Source of the DNA: Candidatus Cryptobacteroides excrementavium
GTDB lineage: Bacteria; Bacteroidota; Bacteroidia; Bacteroidales; UBA932
Length of the DNA stretch: 40,667 nt
Direction of reading: 5' to 3'
Assembly: GCA_017695025.1 (NCBI GenBank)
Contig: JADILX010000079.1
Span: forward strand, 1 to 40,667
Position 1 is the first letter of the stretch; every line of letters starts with the position of its first letter. The position numbers were made by a program, and so were the translations under genes. Of this stretch, positions 27,136-38,116 are shown in pieces. The notes beneath the pieces were generated by a model. That model was not told the DNA's origin. It ran no database searches and worked only from the letters and a program-made list of their open reading frames with translations.

Positions 27136-28593
27136 ATGGCAATGGGACAGGATACAGGAAGGTACAGACTGCTCCACGACCTGACAGTCGTTACAGGGGA
27201 CTCTGAATGCACAGGCAGCATCTCCATCTGTGGAGAGTACATAGATGATGTATGGCTTCAGGACAAGGACGGGAACGTGGTGATGGACGGGATGAGCATT
27301 CCTTATTCATCATTGCCGGACTGTTATCTGCGTCTCCATCCTGATGCAGCAATATCCTGCTTTGACGGACTTGCCGCGTTTGCCGGAGGCATCGATGCGC
27401 ATGTACATTTCAGAGAGCCGGGAATGACATCCAAGGCCGACATGTCGAGCGAATCCCTTGCTGCAGTACTCGGAGGGGTCACCTCGTTCATAGACATGCC
27501 CAATACCACTCCGCCCACAATATCAGCCTCACGGCTCAAGGAGAAACTGTCTATGGCCGCAGGCCGCTGCTGGGCCAACTACGGTTTCCACATCGGGGCC
27601 ACCAATTCCAATGCGACTGAGATTGCTTCCCTCATTGAAGGTAAGGAGATAGACGGGATAACATCGGGAGACTTCGGAGGGATCAAAGTATTCATGGGCT
27701 CATCTACAGGAAACATGCTTGTAGATGACAGCGATGCGCTCTCTGCATTTTTCATGATGAAAGGCAAGGAGGTTCTCGTCCACAGCGAAGACGAGGGGCT
27801 CATCAGAAAAAACCTCGCTGAGGCGAAAGAAAAATACGGGGACAATGTACCGTTCAGCGCCCATAAGGACATAAGAAGCCGTCAGGCATGCATACGGTCA
27901 ACTGTCAGAGCGCTTGAACTTGCCATGAAATACGGCACAAGACTGCATGTACTGCATGTCTCCACAAAAGAAGAGATAGAAATGATACGGCAGGCAAAGA
28001 GGTACAACCCTCTCATTACCGCCGAGACTTCAGCCGGCTATCTGTGGTTCTCTTCAGAAGACTATGACAGACTCGGAAGCCATCTGAAATGCAATCCTGC
28101 CGTCAAGGATCCGGAAGACAGGGAGGCACTGAGAGAGGCCCTCAAAGACGGCAGCATAGACACCATTGGCTCTGATCATGCCCCGCATCTTGTCTCGGAA
28201 AAGGCACGGGGCTATCTTGATGCCCCTTCAGGACTGCCTTCTGTCCGGCAGACACTTCCGGTACTTCTGACTGTTGCCCGGGACCGGGGAATACCGCTCT
28301 CCAGAATAGCATCTGTCTTTTCTGAAAAGGCAAGTGCGATGTTCGGCATTAAAGACAGGGGATGCATCCGTAAGGGCTACAAGGCGGACATAGTGATAAC
28401 GGATCCGCATGAGAGACACACAGTCACACAGACTGATGACGGTTACCGCTGCGGATGGACACCATACGAAGGCATCGTCCTCAACGGCACAATCAAGACA
28501 GTATTCGTGAACGGGCAGGAGACGGTCAAAGACTCCCGGTTAAACTGCGGAAGCCCGTCCGGACAGAAACTTGCTTTTGAAAAACTTCAATAA
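27136..28593 (+). CDS. pyrC: Dihydroorotase
   Basis: GGIDAHVHFREPGMTSKADMSSESLAAVLGGVTSFIDMPNTTPPT, LHVLHVSTKEE, DTIGSDHAPHLVSEK, GYKADIVITDP. Confidence 0.9.
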   Translation: MAMGQDTGRYRLLHDLTVVTGDSECTGSISICGEYIDDVWLQDKDGNVVMDGMSIPYSSLPDCYLRLHPDAAISCFDGLAAFAGGIDAHVHFREPGMTSKADMSSESLAAVLGGVTSFIDMPNTTPPTISASRLKEKLSMAAGRCWANYGFHIGATNSNATEIASLIEGKEIDGITSGDFGGIKVFMGSSTGNMLVDDSDALSAFFMMKGKEVLVHSEDEGLIRKNLAEAKEKYGDNVPFSAHKDIRSRQACIRSTVRALELAMKYGTRLHVLHVSTKEEIEMIRQAKRYNPLITAETSAGYLWFSSEDYDRLGSHLKCNPAVKDPEDREALREALKDGSIDTIGSDHAPHLVSEKARGYLDAPSGLPSVRQTLPVLLTVARDRGIPLSRIASVFSEKASAMFGIKDRGCIRKGYKADIVITDPHERHTVTQTDDGYRCGWTPYEGIVLNGTIKTVFVNGQETVKDSRLNCGSPSGQKLAFEKLQ

Positions 28594-28631
28594 TGGTTCT
28601 GCACTGCAACCGAAGCAGAGGCGGCAGGACA

Positions 28632-29063
28632 CTATTTCTTTTCCGGCTTCTGTGCTGAAGCAGCCTCAGGCTTCTTGCTTTCCGGCCTGTAGTTTCTGGC
28701 TACTGCATCATATTCCTCAGTCGTTATCATCTTGCAGGAGCCGTTGAAAGTAGCTCCGAGTTCCACGATGAGTTTCCTTACCTGAAGATTGGCATTGACC
28801 TTACACTCTGCCTTGAGAGAGGTAGTATCCTTTATAGTGATATTGCCCGAAATCTTGCCCCAGATATCCACATTGGAACATACTACGTCACCCATGACTT
28901 CGGCAGACTCGCCTACAACGAGTTTCCCGTCAGAATACAGTTTGCCTTCAAAGCGTCCGTCCACCCTGATGTCGGAATTCGATGCCATCTCGCCCTTGAA
29001 AACCGTCCCGGATGAGATGCGGCTTATGGAATTGACATTTACCTGAGGTTCTACTTTTCCCAT
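28632..29063 (-). CDS. Bactofilin (polymer-forming cytoskeletal protein)
   Basis: ISSGTVFKGEMASNSDIRVDGRFEGKLYSDGKLVVGESAEVMGDVVCSNVDIWGKISGNITIKDTTSLK: right-handed beta-helix repeat pattern of bactofilins. Confidence 0.9.
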   Translation of the reverse strand: MGKVEPQVNVNSISRISSGTVFKGEMASNSDIRVDGRFEGKLYSDGKLVVGESAEVMGDVVCSNVDIWGKISGNITIKDTTSLKAECKVNANLQVRKLIVELGATFNGSCKMITTEEYDAVARNYRPESKKPEAASAQKPEKK

Positions 29064-29100
29064 TTTATCTTATTTTTTTATTGTATTCAGAATAACATAC

Positions 29101-32100
29101 TTATAGATTGCGCCCGTGGCAGTTCTTGTATTTCTTGCCGGAGCCGCATGGACACGGGTCATTTCTGCCCACAGTCTTTTCAACATGCACCGGGGCCTTG
29201 CTCTTAGGCTCACCGCTGTTGGTGACGAGATCAGTCCTGCTTGTGCGCATCTGGCTCATGTCAGGCTTGCGCTGAGGTGCAGGAGCATGGGCAGGAGCCG
29301 CAGCATCACGAAGCGGAATATGCGCCCTGAACAGGAATGACAGTATGTCCCTGCTCAGAGACTCGAGCATTGCCTTGAACAGGTTGAAACTCTCGAACTT
29401 ATAGATAAGGAGAGGATCCTTCTGCTCATATGTGGCATTCTGGACAGACTGCTTGAGGTCGTCCATATCCCTCAGATGCTCTTTCCAGTGCTCGTCAATC
29501 TGGTAGAGGGTTATCGCCTTTGTAAGGGTCCTGGCAACTTCCCTTCCTTCAGTCTCATATGCCTTCTTCAGGTTGACAGAAAGGGTCAGCATCTTGCGTC
29601 CGTCTGAAATCGGGATTGCAATATTCTGATATATCGCCCCCTGCTTCTCAAATACATCTTTCACAACAGGATATACCTTCTGCACCATGGCCTCCATCCT
29701 GCGCCTGTAGACATCAAGCATATTCTGGAACAGACGGTCGGATATCTCCGCCTTTTTGGCCTTGTTGTAGAACTCCTCGTCAAAGCCTGGATCTACAGAC
29801 ATGGTCTTCATGACGTATTCAGAGAATTCGTCATAGCCGTATCCGTCACAATTCTCGACAATGATGTCCGCCATGTCCTGCATCATGTTCATGACATCTA
29901 TCTCCACCCTCTCCCCTGAAAGGGCATTACGCCTGCGGGTATAGATGACCTCCCTCTGGGAATTCATCACATCATCGTACTCGAGCAGCCTTTTCCTTAT
30001 GCCGAAGTTGTTCTCCTCCACCTTTTTCTGGGCTCTTTCGATGGAGTTGGACAGCATGGTGTTCTCAAGAGCCTCGTCATCCTGCATTCCCATCTTGTCC
30101 ACAACTGCCGCAATCCTTTCAGAGCCGAACAGCCTCATCAGTTTGTCCTCGAGCGACACATAGAATGTAGATGAGCCCGGGTCACCCTGACGTCCGGCAC
30201 GTCCGCGCAACTGCCTGTCGACACGGCGGCTGTCATGCCTCTCTGTACCTATAATGGCCAGACCGCCTGCCTTGCGCACCTCCTCGGAGAGTTTGATATC
30301 CGTACCACGGCCAGCCATGTTGGTGGCAATGGTCACTGTACTCTTCTGTCCGGCATGAGCCACGACCTCGGCCTCACGCGCATGCTGCTTGGCATTCAGG
30401 ACCTGATGCTGGATGCCACGCAACTTGAGCATCCTGCTCAACAGTTCGGATGTCTCCACATCTGTCGTACCGACAAGCACCGGACGCCCTTCAGACGTGA
30501 GTTCCACTATCTTGTTGATGACAGCCTCATACTTGGCTTTCTTGGTCTTGTATATCAGGTCATTGTTGTCTATTCGGGCAATCGGCCTGTTTGTAGGTAT
30601 GACAACGACATCGAGTTTGTAGATGGACCAGAACTCGCCCGCCTCGGTCTCGGCAGTACCTGTCATGCCGGCCAATTTATGATACATGCGGAAATAGTTC
30701 TGGAGGGTGATGGTGGCAAACGTCTGTGTGGCTGCCTCCACCTTTACATTCTCCTTGGCTTCCACAGCCTGATGGAGCCCGTCACTCCAGCGGCGCCCCT
30801 CCATGATACGTCCGGTCTGTTCGTCGACTATCTTGACCTTGTTGTCCATTATCACATAGTCGACATCCTTCTCGAACATGGCATATGCCTTCAGCAACTG
30901 GTTGACAGTGTGGACACGCTCCGACTTCAAGGCGAAGTCAGACATTATCTCGTCCTTTCTGGTCTGCTTGTCGAAGTCGCTCAGCCCGCTCTTCTCCACA
31001 TCCGCTATCGCACTACCCACATCCGGAAGGATGAAGAACTTAGGGTCTGACAACTGTCCGCTCAACAGGTCGTGTCCGTTGTCAGTCAGTTCGACTGAAT
31101 GCTGTTTCTCGTTGATGACGAAATAAAGCGGATCCGTGACGACGGGCATCTCCCTCTCATTGTCCTGGATATAATAGTTCTCTGTCTTCTGGAGAAGTTG
31201 CTTGATGCCTGGCTCGCTCAGATACTTTATAAGAGGCTTGTATTTCGGAAGTCCCTTGTATGCCCTGAGAAGAAGTTTCCCGCCTTCGCGCTCGTCTCCC
31301 TCGGCGATGAGTTTTTTGGCCTCATTGAGGGTAGATGTGACAAGTGTGCGCTGGCTGTTGTAGAGTTTCTCGACATATGGCTTGAACTCCATGAACTGCT
31401 GGTCATCCCCTTTCGGCACCGGGCCGGAGATAATCAGAGGGGTACGTGCGTCATCTATGAGCACTGAGTCCACCTCATCGACTATGGCATAATGGTGCTT
31501 CCTCTGCACGAGATCGTTCGGAGATACGGCCATGTTGTCCCTCAGGTAGTCAAAGCCGAACTCATTGTTGGTTCCGAACGTCACATCGCATGCATATGCC
31601 TTTTTCCTTGCCTCACTGTTCGGCTGATGCTTGTCTATACAGTCTACTGACAATCCGTGGAACATATAGAGAGGGCCCATCCACTCAGAGTCTCGCTTGG
31701 ACAGGTAGTCATTGACTGTAACCACATGCACTCCTTTGCCTGCAAGGGCATTAAGGAATACAGGAAGGGTTGCCACAAGGGTCTTTCCCTCACCGGTAGC
31801 CATCTCGGCGATTTTTCCCTGATGAAGTACGATACCGCCGATCAACTGCACGTCATAATGCACCATATCCCAGGTGATCTCATTCCCGCCTGCCATCCAG
31901 TGGTTGTGCCATATTGCCGTGTCACCGTCGATTTCCACAAAATCTTTCGAGGTGCTGAGTGTACGGTCAAACTCCGTAGCCTTTACCCTTATCGTCCCGT
32001 TCTCCTTGAACCTGCGGGCGGTTGACTTCATCACCGCAAATGCTTCCGGGAGTATCTCGTTAAGCACAGCCTCAATCTCTTCATCCACTTTCTTGACAAG

Positions 32101-32373
32101 TTTGTCCGACTCTGTGGCAAGAGACTCTTTCTCGTCGAGCGGTATGTCTTTCTCCAGTTCGGCACGGATCTCCGCGATACGGCTTTCATCATCTGCTATC
32201 CTGTCCCTGATAATCTGCCTGAGTTCTGCAGACTTTGCCCTCAGTTCATCATCTGACAGACGGTCAATATTTTCGTACGCAGCAAGAACTTTATTCAAGA
32301 CAGGCTGGAGCTGCTTCAAATCGCGGTCCGCCTTGGAACCGAACATCTTCCTGAAAATTTCTGCTAATGCCAT
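29101..32373 (-). CDS. secA: Preprotein translocase subunit SecA
   Basis: [95 protein letters not shown], zinc motif [14 protein letters not shown]. Confidence 0.99.
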   Translation of the reverse strand: MALAEIFRKMFGSKADRDLKQLQPVLNKVLAAYENIDRLSDDELRAKSAELRQIIRDRIADDESRIAEIRAELEKDIPLDEKESLATESDKLVKKVDEEIEAVLNEILPEAFAVMKSTARRFKENGTIRVKATEFDRTLSTSKDFVEIDGDTAIWHNHWMAGGNEITWDMVHYDVQLIGGIVLHQGKIAEMATGEGKTLVATLPVFLNALAGKGVHVVTVNDYLSKRDSEWMGPLYMFHGLSVDCIDKHQPNSEARKKAYACDVTFGTNNEFGFDYLRDNMAVSPNDLVQRKHHYAIVDEVDSVLIDDARTPLIISGPVPKGDDQQFMEFKPYVEKLYNSQRTLVTSTLNEAKKLIAEGDEREGGKLLLRAYKGLPKYKPLIKYLSEPGIKQLLQKTENYYIQDNEREMPVVTDPLYFVINEKQHSVELTDNGHDLLSGQLSDPKFFILPDVGSAIADVEKSGLSDFDKQTRKDEIMSDFALKSERVHTVNQLLKAYAMFEKDVDYVIMDNKVKIVDEQTGRIMEGRRWSDGLHQAVEAKENVKVEAATQTFATITLQNYFRMYHKLAGMTGTAETEAGEFWSIYKLDVVVIPTNRPIARIDNNDLIYKTKKAKYEAVINKIVELTSEGRPVLVGTTDVETSELLSRMLKLRGIQHQVLNAKQHAREAEVVAHAGQKSTVTIATNMAGRGTDIKLSEEVRKAGGLAIIGTERHDSRRVDRQLRGRAGRQGDPGSSTFYVSLEDKLMRLFGSERIAAVVDKMGMQDDEALENTMLSNSIERAQKKVEENNFGIRKRLLEYDDVMNSQREVIYTRRRNALSGERVEIDVMNMMQDMADIIVENCDGYGYDEFSEYVMKTMSVDPGFDEEFYNKAKKAEISDRLFQNMLDVYRRRMEAMVQKVYPVVKDVFEKQGAIYQNIAIPISDGRKMLTLSVNLKKAYETEGREVARTLTKAITLYQIDEHWKEHLRDMDDLKQSVQNATYEQKDPLLIYKFESFNLFKAMLESLSRDILSFLFRAHIPLRDAAAPAHAPAPQRKPDMSQMRTSRTDLVTNSGEPKSKAPVHVEKTVGRNDPCPCGSGKKYKNCHGRNL

Positions 32374-32429
32374 ATTTCTCTATCGTTTATATTCAATTTA
32401 TGTCCCATTTCGACAGGACCGAAATCCTG

Positions 32430-32460
32430 CAAATGTAATCATTTTATTGAAAGGAAACAA
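32430..32460 (-). promoter_or_regulatory. Bacteroidetes-type promoter for secA (and probably bactofilin)
   Basis: On - strand TTG (32460-32458) - 20 bp - TACATTTG (32437-32430); the -33 box lies inside the 3' end of the upstream aminotransferase gene. Confidence 0.65.
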
Positions 32461-33667
32461 TATCGGATTTCCCGGGATATGAAGATAATGCCTGCGACAG
32501 GACTTCCACCGCCCTGCCGAGGGCTTCGGCATTGAGCACATATGCCATCCGCACCTGTCTTTTCCCGAGGCCCGGAGTCACATAGAAACCGGCCCCCGGA
32601 GCCATCATCACAGTCTCTCCATTGCAGTCGAAATCAGACAGGCACCATGCGCAGAACTTCTCGGCATCATCCACCGGAAGTTCCGCCATCACATAAAATG
32701 CCCCTTTCGGCTCAGGGACAACCACACCGGGGATATTCCTGAGGCCGGAAACAAGCACATTGCGCCTGGCCACGTACTCGGAAATGACGTTCCCGATATA
32801 GTCCCGCCCGGCATCGAAAGACGCCTCGGCAACCAGCTGGCCGAGAAGCGGCGGGCTGAGGCGGGCCTGACAGAGTTTCATCATCCCGGAAAGCACCTCA
32901 CGGTTTCTGGAGGCAATACATCCCACGCGTGTTCCGCATTCAGAGAAACGCTTTGAAAAAGAGTCCACTATGACTGTATTCCCGCTGATTTCCCCAAGGT
33001 GTCCGGAGGATACATATTCAGCCCCGTCATACACAAACTCCCTGTACACCTCGTCTGAAAAAAGATAAAGCCCGTGCCGGCGGACAATGTCCGCAAGTCC
33101 CCGAAGCTCGTCTCTGGTATAGAGGCATCCGGACGGATTGTTGGGGCTGCATATGAGTATCGCCCTTGTCCGCGATGTGACCAGCCGCTCAAATGCTTCC
33201 GGGCGCGGAAGGGCAAATCCGTCGGAGATGTCAGTATGCACAGGGACGACACGCACACCGGCTTCCGCTGCAAAAGTGAGATAATTGGCATATGTCGGCT
33301 CTACGGTGATGATTTCATCTCCATAGTCAAGACATGTCAGGAAAAGGAACATCAGGGCCTCCGAAGCCCCGGTAGTCACAATGATTTCATCAGGAGAATA
33401 TGACAGCCCGTATCCGGAATAATAGTCTGACAGCCTTTTACGCAAAGAGAGAAAACCGTCAGACGGGCTGTATTCCAGCACTGTCCTCCCGATGTTCCTC
33501 AGGCTTTCAAGGCCGCACTCGGGTGTCCTTATGTCCGGCTGCCCGATATTGAGATGGTACACCTTCACCCCGCGTCGCTTTGCCTCGTCAGCCAGCGGAG
33601 ACAGTTTGCGTATCGGGGAATATGATATTTCCGAAATCCTTTTTGAGACCTGCATATTGCAACGCAC
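32444..33667 (-). CDS. Pyridoxal-phosphate-dependent aminotransferase (aspartate aminotransferase-like, class I/II)
   Basis: VYHLNIGQPDIRTPE, VTTGASEALMFLFLTCLD, ILICSPNNPSGCLYTRDEL, LFSDEVYREFVYD, VIVDSFSKRFSECGTRVGCI. Confidence 0.9.
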   Translation of the reverse strand: MRCNMQVSKRISEISYSPIRKLSPLADEAKRRGVKVYHLNIGQPDIRTPECGLESLRNIGRTVLEYSPSDGFLSLRKRLSDYYSGYGLSYSPDEIIVTTGASEALMFLFLTCLDYGDEIITVEPTYANYLTFAAEAGVRVVPVHTDISDGFALPRPEAFERLVTSRTRAILICSPNNPSGCLYTRDELRGLADIVRRHGLYLFSDEVYREFVYDGAEYVSSGHLGEISGNTVIVDSFSKRFSECGTRVGCIASRNREVLSGMMKLCQARLSPPLLGQLVAEASFDAGRDYIGNVISEYVARRNVLVSGLRNIPGVVVPEPKGAFYVMAELPVDDAEKFCAWCLSDFDCNGETVMMAPGAGFYVTPGLGKRQVRMAYVLNAEALGRAVEVLSQALSSYPGKSDIVSFQ

Positions 33668-33680
33668 TATATTACATACA

Positions 33681-34406
33681 TCAGAATCTGAACCCTACGG
33701 CTATATAGACCTGGTCCCTCCTTATTTCTGCCCCGCTGCCCCTGTGACGGTCGAGGAGCCCCCAGTCATAGCCTGCCTTGACCTCAAGGAATCTCAGGAA
33801 CTCGATGCCCACTCCGGCCCCCATCTGTACGTCGAACCGGCTGTACCGCCAGTCCGGAAGCACATGGCTGAAAGGATTGGCATCATCTGCCATGATATCC
33901 ACCCCGTCATACCTTGCCTTCCCGGTGTACATGTTATATGAAATATCACCGTTGACAAGATGGCCGCCATATTCTCCCACTACGGTGTACTTCTGCCTGG
34001 AGACAAGGCCGAGATACAGAGTAGGCCCGCCAAAGACATAGAGTTTCACCCCCGGAAGACCGAACTTATATTTCAGCATGATCGGAAGATTCAGGCTATG
34101 CTCGGTAATGTCACCGTTCAGCCTGAAAGACAGGACATCGGGACGGGACTTGTCCGTCAGATACGAATAATACAGGCCCGGCTGAATATGCAGCCCGGCA
34201 AAAAGACGCACCTCATCACTCAGCCCGACATAAAATCCATTGAGAAAATAGTCCGACATTTTACTTCCTGTGGCATTGGACTTCACGGAATATCTGGAGT
34301 TGAGATACCCGGCATCCACACCGCCGCGAGATGCGGCAGACAAGGCAGTGGCAGAAAACACGGACACTGCAAGCAGCACAGCCGCCATTTTTTTTGAAGT
34401 TCCCAT
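33681..34406 (-). CDS. Outer membrane beta-barrel (PorT-like) protein
   Basis: Signal peptide; SDEVRLFAGLHIQPGLYYSYLTDKS, LNLPIMLKYKFGLPGVKLYVFGGPTLYLGL, GAGVGIEFLRFLEVKAGYDWGL, ending YIAVGFRF. Confidence 0.8.
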   Translation of the reverse strand: MGTSKKMAAVLLAVSVFSATALSAASRGGVDAGYLNSRYSVKSNATGSKMSDYFLNGFYVGLSDEVRLFAGLHIQPGLYYSYLTDKSRPDVLSFRLNGDITEHSLNLPIMLKYKFGLPGVKLYVFGGPTLYLGLVSRQKYTVVGEYGGHLVNGDISYNMYTGKARYDGVDIMADDANPFSHVLPDWRYSRFDVQMGAGVGIEFLRFLEVKAGYDWGLLDRHRGSGAEIRRDQVYIAVGFRF

Positions 34407-34418
34407 ATCCGCTGATAT

Positions 34419-35567
34419 TTATCTGTTACTGTACATTTCATCATAATACTTCATATAGTCCCCTGAAGTGACGCTGTCCATCCAGTCCTGATGAGCGAGA
34501 TACCATTCCGCCGTCTTCTCTATCCCCTCCTCGAACTGCAGCGACGGCGACCACCCGAGTTCCTTGTGGAGTCTGGTGGAGTCAATCGCATATCTCATGT
34601 CATGCCCCTTACGGTCGGACACATATGTTATCAGCCCGAGAGAATGGCCTTCCGCCCTTCCCATAAGTCTGTCGACTGTCCTGACGAGAAGTTTCACCAC
34701 ATCTATATTCTTCCATTCATTGAAACCTCCCACATTATATGTTCCGGCTGTCCCGCCTCTATGGAATATAAGGTCTATAGCACGTGCATGGTCCTCGACA
34801 TAAAGCCAGTCCCGGACATTCTCCCCTTTCCCATATACAGGGAGCGGCTTGCCCTGACGGATATTGTTGATGAACAGAGGTATGAGTTTCTCCGGGAACT
34901 GATACGGGCCGTAATTGTTGGAACAGTTGGAGATAACAACAGGCATACCGTACGTGTCATGGAAAGCCCGGACGAAATGGTCTGAAGAAGCCTTTGAAGC
35001 CGAATACGGACTGTGTGGGCGGTAGCCGGTATCCTCCGTAAAGAATCCGTCTCCATACACCATATGGGCAGATGTTTCCGACAGCCGGCCCTGTGGGCAT
35101 GTAAGGTCGAGCGCACCATAGACTTCGTCTGTGGAAATATGGTAGAATCTGCAGGTTACGGGCCCGTTACCAGGCTCTGCAGAAGGCATTGTCCATCCTC
35201 CCGGCTCCCATACTGCCTTTGCCGCCTGAAGAAGGCTCAGCGTACCGAGGACATTGGTCTTTGCAAATGTAAACGGATCATTGATGCTCCTGTCCACATG
35301 GCTCTCCGCTGCAAGATGGATGATACCGTCCACGGAATATTTCCGCATCACGTCCAGCATCCTGCCGAAATCGCAGATATCCGCTTTCTCGAAAACATAG
35401 TTGGGACGCATCGCGACGTCGGCAAGATTGGCAAGATTGCCTGCATAGGTAAGATTGTCCACGTTGACTATCCTGTAGTCCGGATACCTGTCTACAAACC
35501 TGCGCACAACATGGCTGCCGATGAAACCGGCTCCCCCGGTGATGATTATGTTCCTTCTGAAACCCAT
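34419..35567 (-). CDS. rfbB: dTDP-glucose 4,6-dehydratase
   Basis: NIIITGGAGFIGSHVVRRFVDRYPDYRIVNVDNLTYAGNLANL, HLAAESHVDRSI, YHISTDEVYGAL, YSASKASSDHFVRAFHDTYGMP, GENVRDWLYVEDHARAIDLI. Confidence 0.97.
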   Translation of the reverse strand: MGFRRNIIITGGAGFIGSHVVRRFVDRYPDYRIVNVDNLTYAGNLANLADVAMRPNYVFEKADICDFGRMLDVMRKYSVDGIIHLAAESHVDRSINDPFTFAKTNVLGTLSLLQAAKAVWEPGGWTMPSAEPGNGPVTCRFYHISTDEVYGALDLTCPQGRLSETSAHMVYGDGFFTEDTGYRPHSPYSASKASSDHFVRAFHDTYGMPVVISNCSNNYGPYQFPEKLIPLFINNIRQGKPLPVYGKGENVRDWLYVEDHARAIDLIFHRGGTAGTYNVGGFNEWKNIDVVKLLVRTVDRLMGRAEGHSLGLITYVSDRKGHDMRYAIDSTRLHKELGWSPSLQFEEGIEKTAEWYLAHQDWMDSVTSGDYMKYYDEMYSNR

Positions 35568-35580
35568 GGTGTCCTGAAAT

Positions 35581-36480
35581 TTATGGCTGCTCCATACTAT
35601 TGATGGACTCAATGCATCTTTTTAATGAATCAGTCCAGTACGGTATCCTGATTCCGAATGTATTCTTGAACTTTGTCTTGTCGAGTACGGAGTATGACGG
35701 CCTTCTGACCTTGCTAGGGAACTCGTCACTGTGGCACGGGCGGATGTCGCACCGGGTGTTGCCGGAGTATTCGGCTATCATCTTCGCAAAATCGAACCAT
35801 GAGCATACACCTTCATTGCTGTAATGATAGACACCATCGTGCCCTTCGTACTTCCTGTCCTCGATAATCCTGAATATGGCTTCTGCAAGGTCATACGCAT
35901 ATGTCGGTGTCCCGACCTGGTCAAAGACCACATTAAGTTCCTTTTTCCCGGCAGTCAGCCTGAGCATTGTCCTGAGAAAATTCTTCCCGTACTCACTGTA
36001 AAGCCATGCTGTCCTGAAGATAAGATACCTGCACCCCGCTCTGAGCACGGCCTCTTCGCCCTGCAGTTTGGTCTGGCCGTAGACACCGGCAGGACAGGCA
36101 GGTTCATCCTCCCTGCACGGGGTATTGCATGGATTGCCGCCGAATACATAGTCCGTGGAGATGTGGACAAGCATTCCTCCGTTCCGTCCTATCGCGCCTG
36201 CGAGATTATATACCGCCCCGCTGTTGAGCCGTTCGGCACACTCCCTGTCATCCTCGGCCCTGTCCACATTGGTATATGCCACGCAATTGATGACAATCTT
36301 TATATCCCTCTCCATGATCAGCCTCTCGACATCATCCCTGCGGGTCACGTCAAGCATCACGGTCCCGGCACCAGGAATCTCGGTCACATCCGTGAAGACA
36401 TAGTTGTCCCTGCTGCCTGCAGACACCCGCCTCAGTTCCCTGCCTAACTGGCCATTTGCCCCTGTCACCAGAATATTCAT
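35581..36480 (-). CDS. rfbD: dTDP-4-dehydrorhamnose reductase
   Basis: MNILVTGANGQLGRELR, NCVAYTNVDRAEDD, HISTDYVFGG, YGQTKLQGEEAV, RTAWLYSEYGKNFLRTM; start 36480 (ORF track 36537). Confidence 0.95.
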   Translation of the reverse strand: MNILVTGANGQLGRELRRVSAGSRDNYVFTDVTEIPGAGTVMLDVTRRDDVERLIMERDIKIVINCVAYTNVDRAEDDRECAERLNSGAVYNLAGAIGRNGGMLVHISTDYVFGGNPCNTPCREDEPACPAGVYGQTKLQGEEAVLRAGCRYLIFRTAWLYSEYGKNFLRTMLRLTAGKKELNVVFDQVGTPTYAYDLAEAIFRIIEDRKYEGHDGVYHYSNEGVCSWFDFAKMIAEYSGNTRCDIRPCHSDEFPSKVRRPSYSVLDKTKFKNTFGIRIPYWTDSLKRCIESINSMEQP

Positions 36481-37073
36481 AGTGTCAATCCTCCTGTCCC
36501 GTCTGAATAGTAGTCTGTCCCATAGTCGAAAAGCCATCCGGCATCTTTCAGCCTGCAGTGATGCCTGTCCTTGTCTGAAAGCAGCACACTTTCTGCCGGC
36601 ACCCTCCAGTCTATCCCGAGATCAGGATCATCCCATGCAAGGGCCGCCTCGCTCTGAGGAGCATAGAAATTGTCACATTTGTACTGGAATATGGCATCAT
36701 CGCTCAGGACTGCAAACCCATGTGCAAACCCACGCGGGACGAACAGTTGCCTGTGATTGTCTCCGCTCAATTCCACGGCGACATGCTTTCCGAAAGTCGG
36801 GGAGCCCCGCCTTATGTCGACAGCCACATCCAGCACAACCCCTTTCACCACACGCACCAGTTTCCCCTGGGCATACGGTGGTTTCTGGAAATGCAGGCCT
36901 CTCACTACTCCATATGACGAGCGGCTTTCATTGTCCTGTACAAACCTCACCGCTCGCACCTGCCGGCAGAAATCCCGTTCTGAAAAAGATTCGAAGAAAT
37001 AACCCCGGGAATCCGGGAATATACGGGGTTCAATGATGACTACCCCCTCAAGCGATGTCCTGATAACTTCCAT
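36477..37073 (-). CDS. rfbC: dTDP-4-dehydrorhamnose 3,5-epimerase
   Basis: GVVIIEPRIFPDSRGYFFESFSERDF, FVQDNESRSSYGVVRGLHFQKPPYAQGKLVRVVKGVVLDVAVDIRRGSPTFGK, VPRGFAHGFAVLSD. Confidence 0.96.
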   Translation of the reverse strand: MEVIRTSLEGVVIIEPRIFPDSRGYFFESFSERDFCRQVRAVRFVQDNESRSSYGVVRGLHFQKPPYAQGKLVRVVKGVVLDVAVDIRRGSPTFGKHVAVELSGDNHRQLFVPRGFAHGFAVLSDDAIFQYKCDNFYAPQSEAALAWDDPDLGIDWRVPAESVLLSDKDRHHCRLKDAGWLFDYGTDYYSDGTGGLTL

Positions 37074-37087
37074 GTCAAAAAGATTTT

Positions 37088-37993
37088 TCAGTCCCGGACA
37101 GCCGCACCTGTACGCCGGGACTCTTCCAGCACTTTCATCAGATACTGCCCGTACTGGCTCTTCAGCATAGGGGCGGCAATCCTCTCCAGCCTGTCCCCGT
37201 CAATCCAGCCGTTCATATACGCAATACCTTCAAGACATGCTATCTTAAGCCCCTGTCTCTTTTCTATCACTTCAACAAAAATCGAGGCCTCTGCAAGAGA
37301 GTCATGAGTCCCGGTATCGAGCCATGCAAAGCCGCGCTCCATCGCCAGCACCTTCAGCAGGCCGTCAGAGAGATACTTCTGGTTGACAGACGTTATCTCA
37401 AGTTCCCCTCTTGCTGACGGCCTCACTCTCCTGGCCACCTCAACAACACTGTTGGGATAGAAATAAAGTCCCACCACAGCATAATTGGACTTCGGATGCT
37501 CAGGCTTCTCTTCGATGGACAGGCAATTCCCGGCTGAATCGAATTCAGCGACCCCGTAACGTTCCGGGTCATCCACCCTGTAGCCAAACACCGTGGCCTT
37601 TCCCTCCTCCTCAACAGTCCTCACAGCGTCTTTCAGCAGGCCGTCAAGACCTGCCCCATGGAAAATGTTGTCCCCGAGCACGAGACATACGCTGTCGTTC
37701 CCTATAAAGTCAGCCCCTATGATGAACGCCTGGGCAAGTCCGTCCGGACTCGGCTGCACGGCATATTCAAAGGCCACACCATAGTCAGAACCGTCCCCGA
37801 GAAGCCTTCTGAAAGATGGAAGATCCTCGGGGGTGGATATGATGAGGATATCCCTTATCCCTGCCGACATGAGCACCGATATGGGATAATAGACCATCGG
37901 CTTGTCATAAATGGGCAAGAGTTGCTTGCTCACCCCTTTTGTTATGGGATAAAGTCTTGTCCCCGAGCCTCCTGCAAGTACGATTCCTTTCAT
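37088..37993 (-). CDS. rfbA: Glucose-1-phosphate thymidylyltransferase
   Basis: [87 protein letters not shown]. Confidence 0.98.
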   Translation of the reverse strand: MKGIVLAGGSGTRLYPITKGVSKQLLPIYDKPMVYYPISVLMSAGIRDILIISTPEDLPSFRRLLGDGSDYGVAFEYAVQPSPDGLAQAFIIGADFIGNDSVCLVLGDNIFHGAGLDGLLKDAVRTVEEEGKATVFGYRVDDPERYGVAEFDSAGNCLSIEEKPEHPKSNYAVVGLYFYPNSVVEVARRVRPSARGELEITSVNQKYLSDGLLKVLAMERGFAWLDTGTHDSLAEASIFVEVIEKRQGLKIACLEGIAYMNGWIDGDRLERIAAPMLKSQYGQYLMKVLEESRRTGAAVRD

Positions 37994-38069
37994 AAGAAAA
38001 AGTCAGTATGACGTATCATTTTAGAGTCATCCGCCCTTGGGGCACAGTCCATGGACAGATTGCCATCTT

Positions 38070-38100
38070 CAAAAATAGTCAATACCCCGGACATTCACAA
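38070..38100 (-). promoter_or_regulatory. Bacteroidetes-type promoter for the rfbACDB block
   Basis: On - strand TTG (38100-38098) - 20 bp - TATTTTTG (38077-38070), in the gap between the GT2 stop and rfbA start. Confidence 0.65.
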
Positions 38101-38116
38101 GAGACGTGCTTCCCCG

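Noticed and set aside
30235-31050. 271-aa plus-strand ORF antisense to secA
   Set aside because: secA is unambiguous on the minus strand; the long antisense frame is a codon-bias artefact.
35824-37036. Long plus-strand ORFs (207 and 210 aa) opposite rfbD/rfbC
   Set aside because: Shadow ORFs of canonical rhamnose-pathway genes; no motifs.
34419-37993. rfbACDB cluster as a possible novel glycan system
   Set aside because: Standard dTDP-L-rhamnose pathway with intact diagnostic motifs and a common gene order.
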